Source of the DNA: Bacteroidia bacterium
Lineage (GTDB): Bacteria; Bacteroidota; Bacteroidia; Chitinophagales; Saprospiraceae
DNA length: 51,667 nucleotides
NCBI GenBank assembly: GCA_030430845.1
Contig: JAUIKE010000042.1
Span: 1 to 51,667 of the forward strand
Direction: 5' to 3'
Below, piece after piece: positions 16,405 through 25,879 of this stretch; positions within the stretch are counted from its first letter, which is position 1, and every line of letters starts with the position of its first letter. The notes under the pieces are model-generated. The model saw nothing but the letters and a program-made list of their open reading frames with translations. It was not told where the DNA came from and did no database searches. A program made the position numbers and the translations under genes.

Positions 16405-17394
16405 ATACCTTAAAGCCTCAACCGGATTGGCTTTTTGTGAGGTAAGTAGAATCGGTTAGCAAGGGAGCTTGAATGACTAATCCTTTTTCAAGCTCAACTC
16501 CCAGGTCCTGGTTTTTCAGATATCGGATTTGTTGATACACGATGACTGTTCCAATGATCAGCGCCACGGAAGCCGCAAACTGAAAAACGACCAGCGTTTT
16601 TCTCAAAAAAGCGCCCAAACCAGCTTTGTAACGCCCTCCCTTCAGTACCTCCACCGGCCTGAACCCCGATAGTACAAATGCGGGATAGAATCCTGAAATC
16701 AGGGTGCCGGAAACAATTAACAAAACGACTGCCGTCCAAAAGGTTTTATCCGACCAAACATGTAATGTCAACATATTCGAGGCCCCCAAATTGGCGAATA
16801 CAAGTTGTGCTATAGCCACCATACCGATGGCGATCAGGAGGGCAAAAAAGTTGATAAGAAGCGATTCGAAGAGAAACTGCCTGACGAGCTGTCCTCTTTT
16901 TCGCCAAAATATTTTCTGGCGGTACTTTCCGTAATGACGACTGTATTTTGGTCATTCAATGCCGTTTGTGCATCTCCTGCCAACATCTTGAAAGAAAACA
17001 TGCTCAGAAAGGATGGATCGGCATAATAAACCCTATTTTCTTCGAATACAAGGTCCTCATAAGTGACTAGGGCCGTAGCCGTTATGATCCTCATGGGTCT
17101 CAGGCGTGCAAAATCAAGTACTTCAGAGAAGTTTTCTTTTAGCAGCGGGCCGACACCGGAATAGGTTAGAGAGGTATGAAAAGATTCAACTCCTTCTTTT
17201 TCCTTTGAATAACTTATCCTGTATATGTCCTCACTCTTTTCGTGAAATTGGTTATAGCTATTTTCAAAGAATACAAATTGGAAGATGATCAGGCAGGCAG
17301 CCAGGCCGATGGACAGGCCGAAAGTATGGATGCCTGTTGTAATCGGATTTTTAAGAATGTTCCTCAGAGAGATTTTCAGGTAGTTTCGAAGCAT
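16399..17394 (-). pseudogene. FtsX-type permease with two internal deletions
   Basis: The N-terminal part (17394 down to about 16900) reads MLRNYLKISLRNILKNP, a membrane helix and the start of a MacB-like periplasmic domain up to TESTARKYFGEK. The frame then shifts, and the sequence resumes in another frame at QLVRQFLFESLLINFFALL, a membrane helix belonging more than 100 residues further on in family members. It continues through the second membrane block to about 16440, shifts again, and ends with KANPVEALRYE, the canonical C-terminus, at 16399. Both junctions are deletions, not single-base slips. Intact relatives have about 800 residues; this one keeps about 330. It cannot make a working permease. 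An intact relative lies at 6038-8416. Confidence 0.88.
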
Positions 17395-17517
17395 AGAGAC
17401 GTAAGTTAAGGAGGCCGTCTAATCCGTGTTGATCCGTGTCGAAAATTACGATCAGTTTTTAACGGATGATGCCACTGGCAGAGGAGACCACCTCCTTAAA
17501 TATAATACTTTTTGTCT

Positions 17518-18819
17518 TTACTCTGATTCTACTTCTACCTTACGTTCTGGTACTCTTGGCTTGATAATTAATCTTAAAGACTGATCATAGGTAAAGTAAT
17601 TCCACACCCAATTGACAAAAACGAAAAACTTGTTTTTAGTCCCTAGTAATTGAAAAAGGTGAACGAACAGCCAGACAAACCAGGCAAAGGCACCACTGAA
17701 CTTGTAATTGGGCAAATCCACCACCGCCCGGTGGCGTCCTATGGTGGCCATCGAGCCGAGGTCTTTATAGGAAAAAGGTTTTTGTGCTTTATTCTTGGCT
17801 CTTAACTTGAAGTTTTTTGCCAATTGCTTGGCCATTTGCATGGCTACCTGAGCTACTTGTGGGTGCCCTTTGGGATAATCCTTCTCGGTCATGAAGGCAA
17901 TGTCCCCCATAGCGTAGATATCATCAGAGCCTTTTACCTGGCAAAACTCGTTGACTTCTACCCGCTTGCCTCTGACAATCACGTCTTCAGGCAGGCCGTT
18001 TATCAGGCTTCCCGTAATACCGGCAGCCCAGATCACCTTTTTGGAAGGGATGTTACTGCCGTCGTTCATGTAGACACACTCTCCGTCATAATCTGTTACT
18101 CGGGTATTGAGTTTAACTTTTACTCCTAGTTGCTGTAAGAACTTCAGAGCCTTTTCGGAAGCATTGTCCGACATTCCCTGCAGGAGAACCGGTCCCCCCT
18201 GAATGAGGTGAATGTCTACTTCTTTTACATTCAATTCAGGATAATCTTTGGGCAGGATATATTGCTTCATTTCGGCCAGGGCCCCGGCTACTTCCACTCC
18301 GGTAGGCCCGCCTCCTACGATAACTATATCAATAAAACCCTGCCGTCGCTCATAATCGGTTTCTGATAGAGCTTTTTCGTAATCGTCCAGGATACGATTG
18401 CGCAAGTACAAAGCCTCCGAGACCGACTTCATTGGGATGGTCAGGTTTTCCAGTTTTTTGTTGCCGAAAAAGTTGGAATCTGCTCCGGTGGCAATGACTA
18501 GATGATCGTAATTGCAGCGCCCGAGGCTGGTTTCCAGGAACTTTTCCTGTGCATTGACCGAGAGCACCTCAGTCACTCGCAGAAACACATTCTTGTCTTT
18601 GTGGAACATTTTTCGCAGCGGGAAAACGATGGAACTGGGTTCCAAACCGGCCATGGCGACCTGATAAAAGAGCGGTTGAAACTGGTGGTAGTTGTTTTTA
18701 TCCAGTAGCACCACCTGATAATTCGTTCCGGCCAGCTTTCGGGCCAGGGTTAATCCGGCAAATCCTCCCCCCACAATAACGATTCTTTCCTGGCCGGTTT
18801 CGGGTAAGTTGATTTTCAT
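17518..18819 (-). CDS. ndh: type II NADH dehydrogenase (NDH-2)
   Basis: A 433-residue FAD-dependent pyridine nucleotide-disulphide oxidoreductase of the NDH-2 group, passing electrons from NADH to quinone at the inner membrane without pumping. The FAD site IVIVGGGFAGLTLA is near residues 13-26 and the NADH site IVIVGGGPTGVEVA near 165-178. The quinone-site region includes HPQVAQVAMQM (about 319-329). The C-terminal stretch AFAWFVWLFVHLFQLLG with the following aromatic helix is the amphipathic membrane-anchoring part. Length and motif order are standard. The gene is monocistronic; no complex I genes are near. Confidence 0.93.
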   Translation of the reverse strand: MKINLPETGQERIVIVGGGFAGLTLARKLAGTNYQVVLLDKNNYHQFQPLFYQVAMAGLEPSSIVFPLRKMFHKDKNVFLRVTEVLSVNAQEKFLETSLGRCNYDHLVIATGADSNFFGNKKLENLTIPMKSVSEALYLRNRILDDYEKALSETDYERRQGFIDIVIVGGGPTGVEVAGALAEMKQYILPKDYPELNVKEVDIHLIQGGPVLLQGMSDNASEKALKFLQQLGVKVKLNTRVTDYDGECVYMNDGSNIPSKKVIWAAGITGSLINGLPEDVIVRGKRVEVNEFCQVKGSDDIYAMGDIAFMTEKDYPKGHPQVAQVAMQMAKQLAKNFKLRAKNKAQKPFSYKDLGSMATIGRHRAVVDLPNYKFSGAFAWFVWLFVHLFQLLGTKNKFFVFVNWVWNYFTYDQSLRLIIKPRVPERKVEVESE

Positions 18820-18914
18820 TTGTTGGTTTTATGTGAGCCCCGATGTAGGGGGGCGGTCAATGTTTTGATGTTCTGTAAATAAAACAAGTGAGAGGAGGGG
18901 AAGTTTTGAAATAA

Positions 18915-19369
18915 TTAAGCTCCCCACAAGTATTCCTCCGAATACGGACTTCCTTCCATATACCAGGCCGCTCCCTGAATATAGCGCCGGTTCAGGTCGA
19001 GCTCGGCAATTTGCTGCATGTCTTCTTTAGAAAGCTGGACTTCAGCGGCAGCGATGTTCTCCCGGATCCTTTTGGGATTAACAGATTTCGGGATGACGGC
19101 AATTCCTCTGTGTATCGACCAGCTGATAAGTATTTGTGCAGGGCTGGCATTATGCTTCCGAGCAAGTGCATTGATCACTGGGTCTTCCAGTAAAATGGGC
19201 TCTCCATCTGTTTTTAGACGACTGGGGCGGTTTTTAGAGCCGAGCGGAGAATAAGCCGTGAGCAGTCGATGTGGCGATATCCTACCTGGATAGCTTCTTT
19301 GACGGCTTGGTATACTTCTCCGGGAGCAGATTGCCAGGTTCCAAGTCCAATGATGGGGATTTGTTTCAT
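18915..19369 (-). pseudogene. aldo/keto reductase with large internal deletion
   Basis: The first 36 residues (from ATG 19369) give the AKR N-terminus [20 protein letters not shown] and GYRHIDC. Near 19260 the frame jumps, and the sequence continues as [46 protein letters not shown] and the usual C-terminal region to the stop at 18915. About 150 residues, including the catalytic Tyr, Lys and His segments, are missing. The joined gene is out of frame, so no functional enzyme is possible. The open part at 18915-19178 alone could be mistaken for a small gene. Confidence 0.88.
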
Positions 19370-19371
19370 AT

Positions 19372-19435
19372 AAATGAGTTTTTTATTATAGTTAGTGCGG
19401 CCACGGCCGCACTAACTATAATAAAAAACTCATTT
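19372..19435. terminator. perfect 31-bp palindromic hairpin
   Basis: Arms 19372-19402 and 19405-19435 are perfectly complementary with only two bases (AC) between. It begins one base after the stop codon of the deoxynucleoside kinase and carries A/T-rich stretches on both strands, so it can terminate transcription both ways. The other end touches the start of the decayed aldo/keto reductase. Confidence 0.88.
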
Positions 19436-19436
19436 G

Positions 19437-20096
19437 TCATTGTAATTGTTTGACATCCACCCTATGTAATCCCTTCGAATACTCTTTTTTGAGTAACTCA
19501 TGAATCAGCACATAATATTCCGGCTCTGCCACAAAGTCTGCATCTTCCAGCTCAAGGATCAGAATAGGGAACTGCTCTTGTGTGTGGAAATATTCGAAAT
19601 AGGCTTGCTGTATTTTCTCTAAATAGGCCGCAGAAATCTCCTGTTCCATATTCCGCCCCCTTTTTTGGATGTTATGAATAAGGTGTGGAACCGGGCGGTG
19701 GAGATAGACTAAAAGGTCGGGATTGGGAAAGGTGGCATTTAAAACATTAAATAATTGCTGAAACAGCTGGTATTCCTCCGTGTTGAGATTGGAGCGTGCA
19801 AACAGCAGGGTTTTCATAAAGTAATAATCGGAAATGGTAGTTTTGTGAAACAGCTTGGGCTGAGTGAGGTCTCCCTGCAGCTGCTTGTGCCGCTCGGCCA
19901 TGAAAAACAACTCTACCGGAAAGGCATATCGGTCGGGATTATCATAAAAATGCGGCAGGAAAGGGTTATCTGTGAATTGCTCCAATATCAGATGGCAGTC
20001 GAAGTCCTCGCTCATTTTTCTGCAGAGCGTGGTTTTGCCGGCTCCTATATTCCCTTCTACGGCAATGAAACGATGTGGAAAATGCTGGTCTGACAT
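19437..20096 (-). CDS. deoxynucleoside kinase
   Basis: A 219-residue kinase of the dNK family (PF01712), phosphorylating deoxynucleosides for nucleotide salvage in the cytosol. The P-loop GNIGAGKTT is at residues 15-23, Glu38 and Gln39 follow in LILEQF, MAERHKQL near 67-74 replaces the DRS-type catalytic/specificity motif, and the LID arginines are in KRGRNMEQE (about 146-154). Length is normal. It is followed on the minus strand by a perfect terminator; folK lies upstream on the same strand, separated by a 243-base repeat-bearing gap. Base specificity (dA, dG or dC) cannot be decided from sequence. Confidence 0.92.
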   Translation of the reverse strand: MSDQHFPHRFIAVEGNIGAGKTTLCRKMSEDFDCHLILEQFTDNPFLPHFYDNPDRYAFPVELFFMAERHKQLQGDLTQPKLFHKTTISDYYFMKTLLFARSNLNTEEYQLFQQLFNVLNATFPNPDLLVYLHRPVPHLIHNIQKRGRNMEQEISAAYLEKIQQAYFEYFHTQEQFPILILELEDADFVAEPEYYVLIHELLKKEYSKGLHRVDVKQLQ

Positions 20097-20201
20097 GGTT
20101 TAAATTTGCGGCGAAATATAGAAATTATTTATTAAACATGAGTCATCTCCTATTTTTTAAAAGAGGGTTTAAGAAATTAGACTATTCAACTAAACCTTGA
20201 T

Positions 20202-20294
20202 TTTCAATTCGTTGCTCGTTGCTCGTTGTTCGTTTAATCGCGGACATAATCGCGGACAACGAACAACGGACAACGAACAACGAAATAATTGAAA
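20202..20294. repeat. inverted repeat built of CGTTG/CAACG motifs
   Basis: The left half is a run of GTTGCTCGTTGCTCGTTGTTC, and the right half is its imperfect complement (ACAACGAACAACGGACAACG type), flanked by TTTCAATT and AATTGAAA. The centre holds a direct repeat, TAATCGCGGACA at 20234-20256. It occupies the folK-dNK gap. It has no reading frame; it is probably a dispersed intergenic repeat. Confidence 0.6.
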
Positions 20295-20339
20295 AGAAAG
20301 GCTTTATAAATTGCCTCAAAAATTTGGGATGATTCATGA

Positions 20340-20834
20340 TTAAACAGGAATACACTTTAAAGGATCTTTAGATTCCTTAAGAAGTGTTTTTATCGTTTTC
20401 CCCCATACCGGATGCACAAAATCAGGAGCAATCTCTGCCAAGGGAGCTAAAACAAAGTTTCGCTCTGCAATGAACGGGTGGGGGAGGAGGAGCCTGTCGG
20501 TTTGAATCTGTAGCTGATGATAAAAAAGCAGATCTATATCTATCAGGCGGCTGCCCCATTTTTGAATGCGTTCCCGGCCCATTTCTTTTTCGATATCCAA
20601 AATAACTTCCAGCAGTTCTACCGGAGGCAGCTTTGTTTCTATTTCGATCACCTGATTGTAAAAAAAAGGCTGATCCGTCAGGCCCCAGGCTTCGGTTTGA
20701 AAAATGGAAGATTGTTGAATAATACGGCCGGCGATTTTTTCGAATAGCTCATTGGCCCTAACAAGATTTGCTCGTCGATCCCCAAGGTTGGTGCCGGTTC
20801 CCAGAAAAATACCTTCTTCTACCTTTTTTTTCAT
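20340..20834 (-). CDS. folK: 6-hydroxymethyl-7,8-dihydropterin pyrophosphokinase
   Basis: A 164-residue HPPK (PF01288), transferring pyrophosphate from ATP to hydroxymethyl-dihydropterin in folate synthesis. Landmarks are FLGTGTNLGDR (about 10-20), PFFYNQVIEIET (about 56-67), the signature WGSRLIDIDLLFY (about 93-105, with the two magnesium-binding Asp residues) and LPHPFIAERNFVLAPL (about 117-132). Residue 95 is Ser where many homologues have Pro, which is tolerated. Length is standard. It may be cotranscribed with the deoxynucleoside kinase, a pairing I recall as frequent in Bacteroidota. Confidence 0.95.
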   Translation of the reverse strand: MKKKVEEGIFLGTGTNLGDRRANLVRANELFEKIAGRIIQQSSIFQTEAWGLTDQPFFYNQVIEIETKLPPVELLEVILDIEKEMGRERIQKWGSRLIDIDLLFYHQLQIQTDRLLLPHPFIAERNFVLAPLAEIAPDFVHPVWGKTIKTLLKESKDPLKCIPV

Positions 20835-20849
20835 TAGCTAAAAATAATA

Positions 20850-20892
20850 AAAAGGCTTAAAGTGCCGCCACCGGCGGCACTTTAAGCCTTTT
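20850..20892. terminator. perfect hairpin between divergent genes
   Basis: AAAAGGCTTAAAGTGCCGCC pairs perfectly with its complement across the loop ACC (20-bp stem). It lies between divergent folK and the T9SS protein gene, where no terminator is needed, so its role may be insulation or it may be a leftover of an earlier gene order. Confidence 0.75.
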
Positions 20893-20938
20893 ACCCTATC
20901 CTTTTTGTCGGCTTGTTATCCAATAAAGAGCAAAACCC

Positions 20939-20967
20939 TTGAAAATCTCAAAATTTGATTATTTTTG
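20939..20967 (+). promoter_or_regulatory. Bacteroidota-type promoter of the T9SS protein gene
   Basis: TTG (20939-20941), an 18-base spacer and TATTTTTG (20960-20967) fit the primary sigma consensus TTG...TAnnTTTG. Transcription would begin near 20973, about 40 bases before the start codon. Confidence 0.6.
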
Positions 20968-21012
20968 GTCAGTTCAGGAAATATTAATTTGCCAAAAAAG
21001 AAAAGGTACAGA

Positions 21013-24000
21013 ATGAGGATATTATTACTTTCCCTTTTAACCTCAACATTAGCAACATTTTTATGGGCGCAGGCTCCATCCAATGATGAGTGTGCGAACG
21101 CAATTGACCTGGGATCATTGAGCTCCTGTTCCAATATGGTGTTCTCCAATGATGGAGCTACTGCCAGCGATATTGGAAACAACAATGCCCCGGCTTGCTT
21201 CAATGGAGGAACGACTCAGCGTGATGTTTGGTTTACCTTCACGGCCCCGGCTGCTTCCGTGAGCATTTATGTAGGCAGTAACGATCAGGGTAATAATGGG
21301 ATTCAGAACCCACAACTGGCTGTTTACCGGGGCAGCTGTTCAGGCCTGTCACAATTAGGCTGTGCTTCAGCGCCGAACGGCTCAGATGATGTACAGCTAA
21401 GCCTGAGTGCTTTGGAAGCCGGAACGGTTTATTTCCTGCGCGTCAACGACTATTCTGCATCAGCCGCTTCTAATGCCGGAGACTTTAATGTGTGCATTTT
21501 TGAATCCTCTGATCCATTTGTAATGGGACAGGATGCCGGCTCCAGCGCCTGTTTCGGTACCCTTTATGATTCGGGAGGTGCTACCGGAGAGTACGGTAAT
21601 AATGAAAATCTGAGCTTCACCATCAATCCTCCGGTAAATAACGGATGCCTGGAGATCAAGTTGATCGACTACCAGATCGAGGACTTTGATCGTCTCGGAA
21701 ATTTTGGTGATGAACTTAATTTTTATGCTGGAGAAAATACCAATGGTACGCTTATCGCGTCTGTTACGAGTACTTCTAACGGAACCGATTTTACCATCCA
21801 GGCAGCCGGGCCGATCACGATCGAGTTTAAGTCTGATGAGCTGCTGACCTTTGATGGGTTTGAGCTGCAATGGCAATGTGTTCCCGGAGCTTGCAGCGGA
21901 TCTTCTCCTGCTAATCCGACGGCTATTAATAATTTGCCTTTCTCAGGTTCTTTTTCTACCTGTGAAGGAGCCGCTACCATCGCTCAAACGCCTTGCTTGT
22001 CTGATGTTTTCTTGAACGGCCCTGACTACGTTTTTACGTATAATTCTCCGGGAGGGATTTGTGCAGAAATTGAAGTGGCCAATGCGGTACAAGGTACCGG
22101 TGTAGCGGTGTTGGACGGCCCTCCAACAGACCCGAATACGAGCTGCGTCGCTCAAAGCGTGAACGGATTCATCGTAAGCGCCGATTTGAGAACAGCCGGC
22201 ACCTATTATATATTAGTAGGAAATATGGATGGTTGTACGGATTTTGACCTTTCGGTAACAGAGACGGAATGCATCGAACCACCTTCTCTAAGCGCTGCAT
22301 TGTGTAATCCGTTGAATGGGTGTGAATCTATGAATGGAATGCCCCAGGTGGTACGCTTTATTGATGGCTTTAAGGATATCAATATTGCCGATGGTGTGAA
22401 TAACGGATGCTGGGTCAATGATGGTGATGAGGCTGATTATTTTTGGTTTACCATTCAAGCACAGGCCGACGGTACCTTTGGTTTTCTGGCTTCCAGTACC
22501 ACAGGAGTGTCTGACCTGGACTTTAATGTTTGGGGCCCATTTGACGCGGATCAGGTGTGTAGTGATCAACAGGCTATTGTCGACTTTATCAGCAATAACC
22601 AGCCGATCCGTTCTTCCTGGTCCTCCGATTCGCCGATGACCGGATTAGTTGACACCAATCCCGTTACAGGAGCTCCTGTGACGGATGATAACGATTGCGA
22701 AAATATACCCAGTGCAGATGGCGACGGCCTCGTTCGCACCATTCAGGTTTCGGAAGGCCAGGTGTATGTCATTTTGCTGAATGACTGGGGTAATGAAATA
22801 AGAAACGGAGAAATCGCGATTGACTGGTCGCCATCTGATGATGCGGTCATCGCGCCTATACTTGCCCCGGGCATGCAGGATGATGTATCCATTTGCTCTG
22901 GTGGTTCGGTTCAGTTGAATGTAGGTCCTGGCTTAGAAAATATTACCTGGAAAGGAGATACCGAAAGCTTGTCTTGTACGGATTGCCCTAATCCAGTCGC
23001 TTCTCCTTCTGCAACTACCACTTATACGGTTGTTTTTGACGCTCAATGTTACAGTGATTCGGCAGAAGTACAAGTGCGGGTGTTTGATTTGAATGAGTTG
23101 CCTGACCTAACGGTTTGTAGCGGTGAGGTTTTGAATGTAGTGGCCGGGATTGACTACGAAGGAGATGCCGATTATTTGTGGGATGCCCCTGCAGGAGTTA
23201 CTTTGAGCTGCCTGGATTGTCCGACCCCGACGATTACCACTAACAATGCAGGTACTTATAATATTTCAGTTGCCCTGGATGCACCGGGCTGTCCGCAGGA
23301 AACCAGCTTTACGCTGACGGTCCTGTCGCAGGATGCTCCAAGCTATGACATTGCAGGCGATTTTGAACTTTGTGAAGGACAAAGCTTTAGTATTGGAGGA
23401 AATGCGGTTCCGGGAAATACCTATTCCTGGACTTCCCGCCCGGCGAACTTCTTCTCTTCGGATGCTAATCCGAGTGTGAGTCCTACACAAACGACTACCT
23501 ATTTTGTGGAAGTCAGTAATGGTGTGTGCCCTGTGTCTTCTTTTGACAGTGTCACAGTGACGGTTGTGCGTAATCCGATTATTAATGTGGCAGAGGGAGG
23601 GACTTTCTGCCAGGAAGATGCCGTACAACTTGGAAATATTACGCCTGAGGCCGGTGTGACCTATGCCTGGACCGGGCCTGGAATGATCGATGATCCTTCT
23701 AATCCCAATGCAGTTGGTTTTCCAACGAATAGCGGTTTGTTTACCCTGACTGCTACGAGAGGAAATTGTGTTTCTACCGCTAATGTGCCGGTAGAAGTTA
23801 TCCCCATTTCAGTAGATATACCTTTAGAAGATACAACCTATCTGTGTTTGGGTACGGAAGTGACCTTTAGCGCGGAGGTAGAACCGGCAGGCGCTCCGCT
23901 CCGGTGGACGGCCAGTACAACGCCTGGAGATACGCTGAGCAATTTGGAAACCTTTACGGTGACACCTACCGACTCGATTACGTACTACGCCATCGTCGAT

Positions 24001-25824
24001 AATATGGGCTGCCAACGCATAGATTCTGTATTAGTAGTTGTTGACTCATTGCCTCCTCTGGCTATTGAGCCTGCTGATACGACTATTTGCTCCAGCACGC
24101 CGGTCGTATTGCGTACTCCTGCCTATGAACCTTCCGATTATCCGGATATCGTTCACTTTTGGACGCCTTCACAGGGGCAGGAAACGCCTGATTCGCTGTT
24201 TAATCTGGTTGTAACGCCTACAGACACGATTGAATACATGCGCCTGACCACCAACAATGCCTGTCGTGATTCGGCTATTGCGGTGATCAATGTGGTTATT
24301 CCACCTCCAATCAGTATTATGCCTGCAGATACGGTCATCTGTTCAGGCGAAAGTGTGGATCTGTCGATTGTGTCGGAAAAAGAAGTAGAAGAGATCATGT
24401 GGATGCCGGAAGAAACGGGAGGCTTGAGTTGTACAGACTGTCCGAACCCTACGGTAAGCCCGATTATGACCACGATGTATACCGTGAATGGAAAAATCGA
24501 TGATTGTCCAGTCTCGGCACAGGCGGTTGTTGAAATTGCCAATGACCCGCAATTTGATTTTAACGGAAGAACCCTGATTTGCGTAGGCGATTCGGTGAAA
24601 CTGAATGACATTGATGACCCGAGGGTAGAATATACCTGGACCTCCACTGACCCGAATTTCGGTACGGTGACGGAGGCAGGTCCGGTGGTGAAGCCTACTG
24701 AAACAACCACTTACTTCCTTTCTGCCGTGCGTACGGATGTAGAAAATTGCGGACCTGCGACGGTAGAACTAACCATAGAAGTATTTGAGCCAAATGAGCC
24801 CGTTTTGAGTGCGGATAAACTGGTGGCCTGCGGTGATGAATTGATTGAGTTAAGTGCTGAATACACTTCCATTAGCGGAGAGCGATTTTTGTGGACGGAT
24901 GATCAGGGTGCTTTGAATGAGCAAAAACTAACTGTATCCGTTTTACCACAAGCGACCACCACCTATACCTTTACGCTGGACCGTCCCGGAGCCTGTCCGG
25001 ATTTTGCAGGAGATATTACCATCGAGCGTTTTGAACTTCCGGTGGCGGATTTGGGTCCGGATCAGACGATCTGTGAGGGAGATGCTATCCGGATCAGTAG
25101 TTTACCAGATAATAATGATTATTCTTTCTCCTGGACTTCAACCGATCCTGATTTTCAGGGCGGCATAGATTTTAATGTTTTAGTGATGCCTGCTCAGGAT
25201 GCGACCTACACCGTTGAAGTGAGTTCTCATCCGAGCTGCCCAACAGCTACAGCTTCTGTTAATGTTGATGTTGCCAGTTCAGATCCAACTGTTAATCTTT
25301 CTGCGGATAAAACCGTGATCAGGTCTGAAGATACCGGCGACGACCGAAGAGCTACGATTACGGCGGATATCAGTCCGGATGTTAATCCTTCTGACTTCAT
25401 CAGGTGGACAGCTAATGGAGAAGTAGTTGCACAAGGGCAAACCGAATTGACGGTATCCCCTCCGGCTACTACGACTTATTTATTAGAATATGTCTCAGGT
25501 GGTGTCTGTAGTGATACGATTACGGCCAGTATCCAAATCGTTGTTATACAGGTGGTGGTTCCCAATGCATTCACCCCTAACAATGACGGAGCTAATGACT
25601 TCTTTAACTTCCTGGATATTGATTCGGTGGAAGAGATTCTGGGCTTTAAGGTGTTCAACCGCTGGGGACAAAAAGTATACGATAATGATAATCCGCAAAA
25701 TGGCTGGGACGGCCAGTTCAATGGTACGCCGCAGCCCTCGGATGTCTATGCTTATATAATAGAAGTTCGATTTGCAGATGGATCGACGGAACTCCTGAAA
25801 GGGGATGTGACATTGATCCGATGA
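21013..25824 (+). CDS. giant T9SS-secreted protein with Ig-like repeats and type B sorting domain
   Basis: A 1603-residue extracellular protein. The signal peptide ends at about residue 20 (LWAQ). N-terminal domains (about 22-610) include two NDECANAIDLG-type beta domains and a CUB-like segment (about 170-290). From about 626 to 1415 there are roughly ten Ig/PKD-like repeats of about 80-90 residues, each opening with a (V/I)C-x-G-x-x-V-x-L motif and ending with TTTYTV-like strands. The C-terminus (about 1516-1603), VVPNAFTPNNDGAND to the end, is the gliding-motility-associated CHU_C/TIGR04131 type B sorting signal. The frame is open from 20965, but ATG 21013 precedes the signal peptide. It is probably an adhesin or surface filament. 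Confidence 0.92.
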   Translation: MRILLLSLLTSTLATFLWAQAPSNDECANAIDLGSLSSCSNMVFSNDGATASDIGNNNAPACFNGGTTQRDVWFTFTAPAASVSIYVGSNDQGNNGIQNPQLAVYRGSCSGLSQLGCASAPNGSDDVQLSLSALEAGTVYFLRVNDYSASAASNAGDFNVCIFESSDPFVMGQDAGSSACFGTLYDSGGATGEYGNNENLSFTINPPVNNGCLEIKLIDYQIEDFDRLGNFGDELNFYAGENTNGTLIASVTSTSNGTDFTIQAAGPITIEFKSDELLTFDGFELQWQCVPGACSGSSPANPTAINNLPFSGSFSTCEGAATIAQTPCLSDVFLNGPDYVFTYNSPGGICAEIEVANAVQGTGVAVLDGPPTDPNTSCVAQSVNGFIVSADLRTAGTYYILVGNMDGCTDFDLSVTETECIEPPSLSAALCNPLNGCESMNGMPQVVRFIDGFKDINIADGVNNGCWVNDGDEADYFWFTIQAQADGTFGFLASSTTGVSDLDFNVWGPFDADQVCSDQQAIVDFISNNQPIRSSWSSDSPMTGLVDTNPVTGAPVTDDNDCENIPSADGDGLVRTIQVSEGQVYVILLNDWGNEIRNGEIAIDWSPSDDAVIAPILAPGMQDDVSICSGGSVQLNVGPGLENITWKGDTESLSCTDCPNPVASPSATTTYTVVFDAQCYSDSAEVQVRVFDLNELPDLTVCSGEVLNVVAGIDYEGDADYLWDAPAGVTLSCLDCPTPTITTNNAGTYNISVALDAPGCPQETSFTLTVLSQDAPSYDIAGDFELCEGQSFSIGGNAVPGNTYSWTSRPANFFSSDANPSVSPTQTTTYFVEVSNGVCPVSSFDSVTVTVVRNPIINVAEGGTFCQEDAVQLGNITPEAGVTYAWTGPGMIDDPSNPNAVGFPTNSGLFTLTATRGNCVSTANVPVEVIPISVDIPLEDTTYLCLGTEVTFSAEVEPAGAPLRWTASTTPGDTLSNLETFTVTPTDSITYYAIVDNMGCQRIDSVLVVVDSLPPLAIEPADTTICSSTPVVLRTPAYEPSDYPDIVHFWTPSQGQETPDSLFNLVVTPTDTIEYMRLTTNNACRDSAIAVINVVIPPPISIMPADTVICSGESVDLSIVSEKEVEEIMWMPEETGGLSCTDCPNPTVSPIMTTMYTVNGKIDDCPVSAQAVVEIANDPQFDFNGRTLICVGDSVKLNDIDDPRVEYTWTSTDPNFGTVTEAGPVVKPTETTTYFLSAVRTDVENCGPATVELTIEVFEPNEPVLSADKLVACGDELIELSAEYTSISGERFLWTDDQGALNEQKLTVSVLPQATTTYTFTLDRPGACPDFAGDITIERFELPVADLGPDQTICEGDAIRISSLPDNNDYSFSWTSTDPDFQGGIDFNVLVMPAQDATYTVEVSSHPSCPTATASVNVDVASSDPTVNLSADKTVIRSEDTGDDRRATITADISPDVNPSDFIRWTANGEVVAQGQTELTVSPPATTTYLLEYVSGGVCSDTITASIQIVVIQVVVPNAFTPNNDGANDFFNFLDIDSVEEILGFKVFNRWGQKVYDNDNPQNGWDGQFNGTPQPSDVYAYIIEVRFADGSTELLKGDVTLIR

Positions 25825-25879
25825 TTTTTTTTAAAGGGTACAACCATTAGCCTCGCTATTGGTTGTACCCTTAAAAAAA
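25824..25879 (+). terminator. terminator ending at the next start codon
   Basis: AAGGGTACAACCA and its complement form a 13-bp stem, prolonged by T8/A8 runs, around a 13-base loop. The right arm and A-run end directly at the ATG at 25880, so the hairpin either attenuates the downstream gene or occludes its ribosome site. Confidence 0.75.

Noticed and set aside
18915..19178. Small intact reductase gene
   Set aside because: It is only the C-terminal third of an aldo/keto reductase; the N-terminus lies in another frame upstream and the catalytic part is deleted.
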